Source of the DNA: Fidelibacterota bacterium TCS55
GTDB taxonomy: Bacteria; Fidelibacterota; Marinisomatia; Marinisomatales; TCS55
DNA: 5,855 nucleotides
NCBI GenBank assembly: GCA_905182385.1
Contig: CAJJBS010000154.1
Span: forward strand, 1 to 5,855
Direction of reading: 5' to 3'
The notes under the pieces were generated by a model. The model was not told the DNA's origin. It saw nothing but the letters and a program-made list of their open reading frames with translations, and ran no database searches. Shown piece by piece: positions 1 through 5,051 of this stretch. The position numbers were made by a program, and so were the translations under genes. How positions within the stretch are numbered: the stretch's first letter is position 1; each line of letters begins with the position of its first letter.

Positions 1-820
1 GGGTGAACTACATTTTGATTCACCGCCTGGAGATGTTCATATTAAGTACGGATATATAAAAAATGATAATGTTTATGTTATTAAAATTGCATCAGGTTTT
101 TTTAAAAATTCAAATTTAGATCTACCAAATGGTTATGGCATGATGCTTATATATGATCAAAAGACAGGAAAGCCTAAAGCCATTTTAAATGATGAATCTT
201 TCCTTACTGATGTACGAACTGCAGTTGCAGGTGCTATTTCTGCTAAATATTTAGCTCCAAGCAATATAAAAAATATTGGTATTGTGGGCGCGGGTGTTCA
301 AGCTAAGATGCAATTAAAATATTTAAAAGATATTATTGACTGTAAATCAGTAATTGTTTGGGGCAGAAACAAAAATTCTTTAAAAAAATATAAAGATTAT
401 TTTTCTAATAGTAATTATAATATAACTATTACTACTGATATTAATAAAATTATGGAAAGGTGCCAGTTAATAGTTACCTGTACACCAACTGAGAGTCCTA
501 TTATAACAAAAGTTAATCCAGGAACTCATATTACAGCAATGGGTTCAGATACACTTACAAAACAAGAAGTTTCATCTTCTATTCTATCTCAAGCTGATAT
601 TGTTGTAGCCGATAGTCGTTCTCAATGTGAGCATAGAGGTGAAATACATCAAGCTATTAAAGGTGGCTTCTCTATGAAAGAAGTAGTTGAGATAGGCGAG
701 ATAATTCAAGGAAAAGTGAAAGGACGAATGAATGATGAGCAAATTACTATTGCTGATCACACAGGTGTAGCTGTTCAAGATATTCAAATTTCAAAAGCTG
801 TACTTAAATATTTAAATTAG
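1..820 (+). CDS. Ornithine cyclodeaminase/mu-crystallin family NAD(P)-dependent enzyme (5' end outside window)
   Basis: The reading frame is already open at base 2 and runs 272 codons to TAG. The ATG at 140 is an internal Met, because the 46 codons before it match the family (an IKYG motif at visible residues 14-17, then a VIKIASGFF-like strand). Family members are usually about 310-330 residues, so roughly 40-60 N-terminal residues are missing. Visible landmarks in order are TDVRTA with R72, the substrate-carboxylate Arg in characterised members; a Rossmann loop GAGVQA at 96-101; GSDTLTKQE at 181-189, whose D183 aligns with the catalytic Asp of Pseudomonas ornithine cyclodeaminase; and the C-terminal TGVAVQD at 254-260. 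The family includes ornithine cyclodeaminases, alanine dehydrogenases and ketimine or iminosuccinate reductases, and the sequence does not settle the substrate. The end of the second Rossmann strand reads VWGRN, with Arg and no acidic residue. That suggests NADP(H) and a reductase rather than a true cyclodeaminase (inference). A cytoplasmic location is likely. Family assignment is firm; substrate is unknown. Confidence 0.93.
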   Translation, partial: GELHFDSPPGDVHIKYGYIKNDNVYVIKIASGFFKNSNLDLPNGYGMMLIYDQKTGKPKAILNDESFLTDVRTAVAGAISAKYLAPSNIKNIGIVGAGVQAKMQLKYLKDIIDCKSVIVWGRNKNSLKKYKDYFSNSNYNITITTDINKIMERCQLIVTCTPTESPIITKVNPGTHITAMGSDTLTKQEVSSSILSQADIVVADSRSQCEHRGEIHQAIKGGFSMKEVVEIGEIIQGKVKGRMNDEQITIADHTGVAVQDIQISKAVLKYLN

Positions 821-843
821 ATGTAATTTTACTACCTTAATAC

Positions 844-847
844 AGGA
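844..847 (+). promoter_or_regulatory. Shine-Dalgarno AGGA for the thioredoxin-like gene
   Basis: AGGA lies eight bases before the ATG at 856, the normal spacing. It supports that start, which also puts a signal peptide at the N-terminus. Confidence 0.6.
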
Positions 848-855
848 ACTTTATT

Positions 856-1455
856 ATGAAAAAAACCATAAATATATTATCAATTACTTTATTACTGTCA
901 ACACTTTTTGCTGGTGAACTTAAACTTGGTTCAAGTATACCATTGGCTGAAATTAAAATGATGGATATTAGTGGTAAGTTGATTTCTTTAAATGATGTGA
1001 AAATGGAAAATGGATTATTGGTCAATTTTTCTTGCAATACATGCCCTTGGGTTCATGCATGGCAAGATAGATATAACTCATTAGCTGAAGAAAGTAATAA
1101 AAATAAGATTGGTTTTATTACTGTTAATCCAAATACTCTTATTAGAGATAGAGGTGAAGGCTTATCTGATATGCGTGAATTTGCTAAAAAATATGATCAT
1201 GACTTTCTTTATGCTTTAGATAAAGAAGCTAAATTAGCAAAAGCATTCGGAGCTACAAAAACACCTCATATTTACCTATTCAATGGTAAAGGTAAATTAG
1301 TTTATCGAGGTGCTATAGATGATAATGCTCGAAAACCAAAAAAGGTAAAAAATAAATATCTTTTTAATGCAATTAAAGCTGTAGCTAAAGGTAAAAATAT
1401 TGATTTAGCAGAAACTAAAGCTTTAGGTTGTGCAATTAAATTCGCTAAAAAATAA
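856..1455 (+). CDS. Exported thioredoxin-like/PRX-like1 redoxin with CxxC and C-terminal Cys
   Basis: This is a 199-residue protein. Residues 1-19 form a signal peptide (KK, then a hydrophobic run ending LLLSTLFAG), so it should act in the periplasm or be envelope-associated. The mature part is a thioredoxin fold: a redoxin-type N-terminal strand region (LGSSIPLAEI), the active site C60-N-T-C63-P-W, a VNPN segment near 90-93, and the cis-proline in TKTPH (P137). A third Cys, C192 in LGCAIKF, matches the conserved GCxIKW-like tail of the PRX-like1 subgroup of AhpC/TSA-related proteins, whose usual active site is CNxCPY. Members are predicted thiol-disulfide oxidoreductases or peroxidases, but few have been tested. 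The gene follows the cyclodeaminase-family gene by 35 bases with no terminator visible, so it may be co-transcribed with it. A 153-base gap then separates it from two more exported cysteine-motif proteins, which may be redox partners or clients (inference). The family call is strong; the physiological substrate is unknown. Confidence 0.9.
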   Translation: MKKTINILSITLLLSTLFAGELKLGSSIPLAEIKMMDISGKLISLNDVKMENGLLVNFSCNTCPWVHAWQDRYNSLAEESNKNKIGFITVNPNTLIRDRGEGLSDMREFAKKYDHDFLYALDKEAKLAKAFGATKTPHIYLFNGKGKLVYRGAIDDNARKPKKVKNKYLFNAIKAVAKGKNIDLAETKALGCAIKFAKK

Positions 1456-1473
1456 TCTAACTAATCACATTAA

Positions 1474-1495
1474 AGTAACCTTCCACAGCGTTACT
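1474..1495. repeat. Short inverted repeat in the intergenic gap
   Basis: AGTAAC at 1474-1479 is perfectly mirrored by GTTACT at 1490-1495, around a 10-base centre that is richer in GC than its surroundings. It starts 18 bases after the stop of the thioredoxin-like gene. It could be a weak terminator hairpin or a protein-binding site. The run that follows (ATTTCTTG) is not a clean T-tract, so a classic rho-independent terminator is not well supported. Confidence 0.35.
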
Positions 1496-1557
1496 ATTTC
1501 TTGATATATTTCAATCATTTATTTTTTATAAAGATGAAATCTTAGCCATAAAATAAA

Positions 1558-1586
1558 GTGATATATTTTAGAATTATTTATATAAT
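1558..1586 (+). promoter_or_regulatory. Candidate sigma-70-like promoter ahead of the HMA lipoprotein gene
   Basis: A perfect TATAAT at 1581-1586 sits 17 bases downstream of GTGATA at 1558-1563, which matches four of six bases of TTGACA. Transcription would begin about 1592-1594, just before the ribosome site, giving a very short leader. The region is so AT-rich that TATAAT can occur by chance. The real promoter consensus of this organism is also unknown, so this is tentative. Confidence 0.3.
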
Positions 1587-1595
1587 ATTAATAAA

Positions 1596-1600
1596 AAGGT
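1596..1600 (+). promoter_or_regulatory. Shine-Dalgarno AAGGT for the HMA lipoprotein gene
   Basis: AAGGT ends eight bases before the ATG at 1609. It supports that start, which directly yields a lipoprotein signal peptide. Confidence 0.5.
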
Positions 1601-1608
1601 AAGATAAA

Positions 1609-1947
1609 ATGAAAATATTTTTGAGTATAGTGATTATAAGCTTAGCAATCAGTTGTAATAGTGATAAAATAACTGCGGAGCTTAAACTTGATACTATGCA
1701 ATGTTTAATGTGCTCTATTAATGTAGAAGAAGCGATTGTTGATTTAGATGGTGTAAATAAAATTGAAGTTGACTTGAAATCAAAATTAGGTAAAGTTACC
1801 TATAAAGCATCATTAATAGATTTGAATACAATTGAGAATGCGATTGCTTCAATAGGTTACAATGTGAATGATAAAACTGCTGATCCAGCTGCGTATGAAA
1901 AATTAGAGATTTGTTGTAAAAAACCAGAAGATGTTGATTTAGATTGA
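1609..1947 (+). CDS. HMA-domain (heavy-metal-associated) lipoprotein with C-terminal CC
   Basis: This is a 112-residue protein. The signal peptide ends in a lipobox LAIS-C16, so the mature protein should be lipid-anchored in the envelope. Residues 23-90 form one HMA ferredoxin-like domain: strand AELKLDT, metal loop M30-Q-C32-L-M-C35, helix NVEEAIVDL, then DGVNKIEVDL and a final IENAIASIGYNV helix-strand. The MxCxxC loop binds soft metals, chiefly Cu(I), and also Zn, Cd or Hg(II), in known HMA proteins such as Atx1, CopZ and MerP. After the domain comes a short tail (ADPAAYEKLEICCKK) with adjacent C102-C103, which may add metal ligands or form a disulfide. Similar tails occur, from memory, in other bacterial exported HMA proteins. 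Its stop overlaps the start of the next gene, implying translational coupling with the propeller lipoprotein. A role as an envelope metal carrier or sensor is inferred; the metal is not determined by the sequence. Confidence 0.88.
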   Translation: MKIFLSIVIISLAISCNSDKITAELKLDTMQCLMCSINVEEAIVDLDGVNKIEVDLKSKLGKVTYKASLIDLNTIENAIASIGYNVNDKTADPAAYEKLEICCKKPEDVDLD

Positions 1948-3131
1948 AAAAAATTATATTTCTTTTTTTTCTTATTATAAGTTGCAGTTCAATAGATTTT
2001 AAACTCCCCTCGATAAAATCTGAAAGTCGTTATCCTCGTTTAAGTCCCACAAAAAATAATGGTATGCTAATGTCTTGGTATGAGAAGATAGATTCTTTGA
2101 ATTGGGCAATCAATTGGTCTGAGTTTTCAAATGGAGAATGGTCAAAAAACCAAATTATCTCAAAAGGTGAAAATTACTTTTTAAACTGGGCAGATTTTCC
2201 ATCTATATATCATTTTGGAGGAGATACACTTGCTGCACATTGGCTACAAAAGTCAGGTGTAGGTTCTTATGATTATGATATAAAAGTTATTACTTCATAT
2301 GATCGCGGAAAAAATTGGACTGAACCTAAAAGCCCTCATCGCGATGGAGTTAAAGGTGAGCATGGGTTTGTTTCTTTTTTTAATAATTTTAATGATCAAT
2401 TAGGTTTAGTTTGGCTGGATGGTAGAAATATGGAAGCAAACCCTGATGGTCATGGCTATGGTGCAATGAACCTTTACCAAACTACTTTTAATAAGAGTGG
2501 TAAATTTAATTTGGAAACTCAACTTGATAATAAAGTTTGTGAATGCTGCCCTACTTCTGCAATAAAAACTGAAAATGTTCTCATACTAGCTTATCGGGAT
2601 CGAAGTGATAAGGAAATCAGGAATATCAATATTATACGCTTTGCCAACGGTCAATGGTCTAACCCCTATCCAGTTAATGATGATAAGTGGAAAATAACAG
2701 GTTGTCCAGTCAACGGACCAATATTATCAAACCTCGGTAATAAAGTTGCAATTGCTTGGTATACTGCTCCGAATGCAAACTCAACTGTAAATGTATCATT
2801 TTCAGAAGATGAAGGTAATTCTTTTGAGAAGCCAATTCGAGTTGATTTATCAAAGCCAATTGGTAGAGTTGATTTAGTTTGGCTTAATAAAGAAGAAGTA
2901 ATTGTTAGTTGGGTTGAAATATCAGATAAATCAACAAACATCTTATCTAGAATAGTTTCAAAAAATGGAGATATGTATAAAGCGAAAATTATTTCTGAGA
3001 TTGAACCTGGTCGAGTTGCGGGTTATCCTCAAATGGAAAGAGTTGATGATCAATTATTTTTTGCTTGGACGGAATCTGGAGAACAAGGCGGTATTAAATC
3101 AAAGTGGTTTTCTGTGTTAGAATTTCGTTAA
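1944..3131 (+). CDS. Sialidase-like (BNR) beta-propeller lipoprotein with CxCC motif
   Basis: This is a 395-residue protein starting at TTG. The choice is forced: an in-frame TGA lies three codons upstream (1935-1937), and later ATG codons would remove the signal peptide (MKKIIFLFFLIIS, lipobox Cys14). TTG overlaps the preceding gene's TGA stop. Two Asp-box motifs are visible, SYDRGKNW at 118-125 and SEDEGNSF at 287-294, as in BNR/sialidase propellers. A hydrophobic strand ending in W or Y recurs at residues 45, 100, 157, 217, 272, 323 and 375, about one per blade. Two cysteine sites stand out: C199-E-C201-C202-P and G253-C254-P-V-N-G-P, with YRDRSDKEIR between them. I recognise this combination as a widespread 'sialidase family' group. 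I cannot identify the catalytic residues of true sialidases, so a glycosidase role is unproven. Overlap with the HMA gene suggests the cysteines may bind metal or be kept reduced. The fold is likely; the function is unknown. Confidence 0.85.
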   Translation: MKKIIFLFFLIISCSSIDFKLPSIKSESRYPRLSPTKNNGMLMSWYEKIDSLNWAINWSEFSNGEWSKNQIISKGENYFLNWADFPSIYHFGGDTLAAHWLQKSGVGSYDYDIKVITSYDRGKNWTEPKSPHRDGVKGEHGFVSFFNNFNDQLGLVWLDGRNMEANPDGHGYGAMNLYQTTFNKSGKFNLETQLDNKVCECCPTSAIKTENVLILAYRDRSDKEIRNINIIRFANGQWSNPYPVNDDKWKITGCPVNGPILSNLGNKVAIAWYTAPNANSTVNVSFSEDEGNSFEKPIRVDLSKPIGRVDLVWLNKEEVIVSWVEISDKSTNILSRIVSKNGDMYKAKIISEIEPGRVAGYPQMERVDDQLFFAWTESGEQGGIKSKWFSVLEFR

Positions 3132-3176
3132 AATAGATATTCCTTTAAACATTGGATGTTGTAAATTCTTGTAATT

Positions 3177-5018
3177 ATGATGCGCTTGATTTACCTCTGG
3201 ACAACACGATTAATATTAACAATTTCACTGGCAGGGATATTACCAGTATCCAATCAGTCTACCATTATTCAAGCCCAATCAAAGAAAAAAAATACTGCTC
3301 AAGCCTCAAAGTATGCTAAAAGAGCCAACTCAAAAGCAAAGAAAAAAGATTATAAAGGAGCTCTTTCTGATTATAAAAGAGCATATAAACTAAATCCTAC
3401 GTCCAACTATAAAAAAAGAGTTCAGCAATTAACCTCTATTGCTAAAAAACAAAGTAGAAGTAAAAAATCTTCAAAGAAATCATCGAGAAAACCCTCAAAA
3501 AAACAAATGGCTCAAGCTTCAGCATATAGTAAGCGCGGTAATTCTAAAGCAAAGAAAAAAAATTATGCAGGAGCTCTAAAAGATTTCAAAAAAGCACTTC
3601 AATTAAACTCATCTGCTTCAAATAAGAAAAAAGTTCAGCAGCTACAGTCAATTCTGAGAAGAAGAGGAACAAATATTGCTTCAAAACCGACAAAAGCAAA
3701 AGTGCCTAGGTTATCTGATATCCCTAGAATTAGTCCTGTGAAATACGCAAACGATATTTATAATATAGCTGAAGGTTTTGAACTGAGTTCAAGAAATCTA
3801 GCTAAAGCAACAAGTTTCATTGATGATAAGCATTCAAAAAAGATTGAACGAGCTACAATCCGTCTTTCACCATCAACTTATGATCTAGAAAAAGCAGCAA
3901 AATCTGAGCCAAACGATTTTAGAAAGCAAATTGATTTAGCTCGTCATTATGAAGCAAATGGTCAATTTGAATATGCAAAAGAAATTTATTTAAAAATGGC
4001 TTCACAACATTCATTAAATGCAAATGCACATTTCCATCTAGGGTCATTTTATTCAAGATTTGGTCAAATGACTAAAGCGCGTCATTCATTTGAAGAAGCA
4101 TTAGATGTTCAGCCAAATCATCGAGCTACAATTGAAATGATGGCGACTTTATCTGGAAATTCTGATAATCTTTTATTATCAGATGATATTTTAACTAAAT
4201 CATCAAAAAAAGATCCTAATGGACCAGCTCGTCGAATGCAATCCATTAGAAAAAGCTTAAATGAAAGAAACTTTGAATATGCAGCCAAGTTAGCTAAGGG
4301 TGGGCAAGATATGTTCCCAAGGCATAGTGGCTTCATTTTTCTTAAAGGTATGGCTTTTGAAGGTTTGGGTGATTTAGAAAAAGCAAAAGCTAGCTACCAA
4401 GAATCCATTAAAAAAGACCCTGGACATCAAGAATCTTATGTTGCCTTAGCTGACCTTTATTCTAATCAAGGTAAACATGTTTATGCTGCTTTGACATATA
4501 GTGATGCAATTAGGCTTGACCCTTCAGATACTGACTCTAGATTCAAGCAAGGATTAAGTTATTTCAACGGTAGTGAATGGGGAAGAGCTTCCTCTTCTTG
4601 GGAAGACTTACTGCATTATGAACCTGATAATATTAAAGTAAAATCTTTATTACCTCAGGCATATTATATATTAGCTGTAGAATACAATCGGAATGGTGAA
4701 TCTAATCTTGGTCAAACATCTTTTCGAAAAGCCCTCAGTGTTAATAAAAATTCAGGATTATGGCTTCCTGGATCAATGTTTACATTGGGTGGTTATTATA
4801 GAGATAAAAGTATGTTTAGAGAGTCACTTGCTGCTTTTCAAGAAGCGATAGAATTAAGTCCTTCGAGTGCAGATAATTACCTTGGATTAGGAATTACTTA
4901 TTGGAAGATGAATGAATCTGGTTTAGCAAAGGCAGCGTGGTCACGCTCTATGGAATTAAGCCCTGTTAATAACGATTCACGTGGTTGGCTACTACTTGCT
5001 GGTAAAACTGCAAGTTAA
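3177..5018 (+). CDS. Large exported TPR protein with a duplicated basic N-terminal module
   Basis: This is a 613-residue protein. The start has two adjacent ATG codons (3177 and 3180). No convincing Shine-Dalgarno precedes them: GGATG lies about 20 bases upstream. Residues 1-33 look like a signal peptide with a likely cut after IQA, placing the protein in the periplasm or envelope. Residues 35-160 hold two copies of a TPR-like helix pair, A41-I88 and A112-I159, joined by a Lys/Ser/Arg-rich linker (about 90-110). A non-TPR spacer follows (about 164-245). TPR units then run from about 247 to 598, the clearest at 281-314 (NANAHFHLGS onward), 384-417, 418-451 and 566-598, with degenerate ones between. 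The last residues (GWLLLAGKTAS) cap the array. TPR arrays bind other proteins, so a scaffold or assembly role is likely, but the partner is unknown. The upstream gene ends 45 bases before it and a related TPR gene follows after 33 bases. I do not recognise a named gene. Confidence 0.87.
   Translation: MMRLIYLWTTRLILTISLAGILPVSNQSTIIQAQSKKKNTAQASKYAKRANSKAKKKDYKGALSDYKRAYKLNPTSNYKKRVQQLTSIAKKQSRSKKSSKKSSRKPSKKQMAQASAYSKRGNSKAKKKNYAGALKDFKKALQLNSSASNKKKVQQLQSILRRRGTNIASKPTKAKVPRLSDIPRISPVKYANDIYNIAEGFELSSRNLAKATSFIDDKHSKKIERATIRLSPSTYDLEKAAKSEPNDFRKQIDLARHYEANGQFEYAKEIYLKMASQHSLNANAHFHLGSFYSRFGQMTKARHSFEEALDVQPNHRATIEMMATLSGNSDNLLLSDDILTKSSKKDPNGPARRMQSIRKSLNERNFEYAAKLAKGGQDMFPRHSGFIFLKGMAFEGLGDLEKAKASYQESIKKDPGHQESYVALADLYSNQGKHVYAALTYSDAIRLDPSDTDSRFKQGLSYFNGSEWGRASSSWEDLLHYEPDNIKVKSLLPQAYYILAVEYNRNGESNLGQTSFRKALSVNKNSGLWLPGSMFTLGGYYRDKSMFRESLAAFQEAIELSPSSADNYLGLGITYWKMNESGLAKAAWSRSMELSPVNNDSRGWLLLAGKTAS
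3279..3653 (+). repeat. Internal tandem duplication (213-base offset) in the TPR gene
   Basis: Codons for residues 41-88 (3297-3440) and 112-159 (3510-3653) encode the same module, with 31 of 48 residues identical by eye. DNA similarity remains in places, for example the identical AAAGCAAAGAAAAAA at 3333 and 3546, exactly 213 bases apart, and a shared GGAGCTCT in each copy. The similarity extends a few residues upstream into the S-K-K stretches. This is a duplicated TPR-plus-basic-tail unit that has since diverged. Confidence 0.8.
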
Positions 5019-5051
5019 TTTTTTTATATTAGCAAAAAATTACAATTAATA

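Noticed and set aside
140..142. ATG at 140 as the start of the cyclodeaminase-family gene
   Set aside because: The frame is open to the left edge and the 46 upstream codons encode conserved family sequence, so the gene is cut by the window and this Met is internal.
584..1037. Minus-strand open frames at 584-787 and 837-1037
   Set aside because: They lie opposite well-supported genes, encode no recognisable motif and are explained by low stop density on the opposite strand.
1474..1495. CueR/MerR-type metal operator (ACCTTCC-like core in the intergenic repeat)
   Set aside because: The ACCTTCC is not mirrored by GGAAGGT; the only symmetry is the outer AGTAAC/GTTACT, which does not match known MerR-family operators.
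2666..2941. Minus-strand open frame inside the propeller gene
   Set aside because: It is fully inside a gene with clear domain motifs; its translation has no family signature.
1944..3131. Calling the propeller an active sialidase
   Set aside because: Only the fold-level Asp boxes are visible; I could not assign the arginine triad, Tyr/Glu pair or RIP motif of true sialidases.
4118..4336. Minus-strand open frame inside the large TPR gene
   Set aside because: It is an antisense shadow of the TPR coding frame with no motif or ribosome site.
5016..5042. Perfect 9-base-pair inverted repeat (TAATTTTTT with AAAAAATTA) between the two TPR genes
   Set aside because: The stem is entirely A/T, starts on the stop codon and lacks a GC stem with following T-run, so it is unlikely to be a real terminator; such pairs are expected by chance in this base composition.
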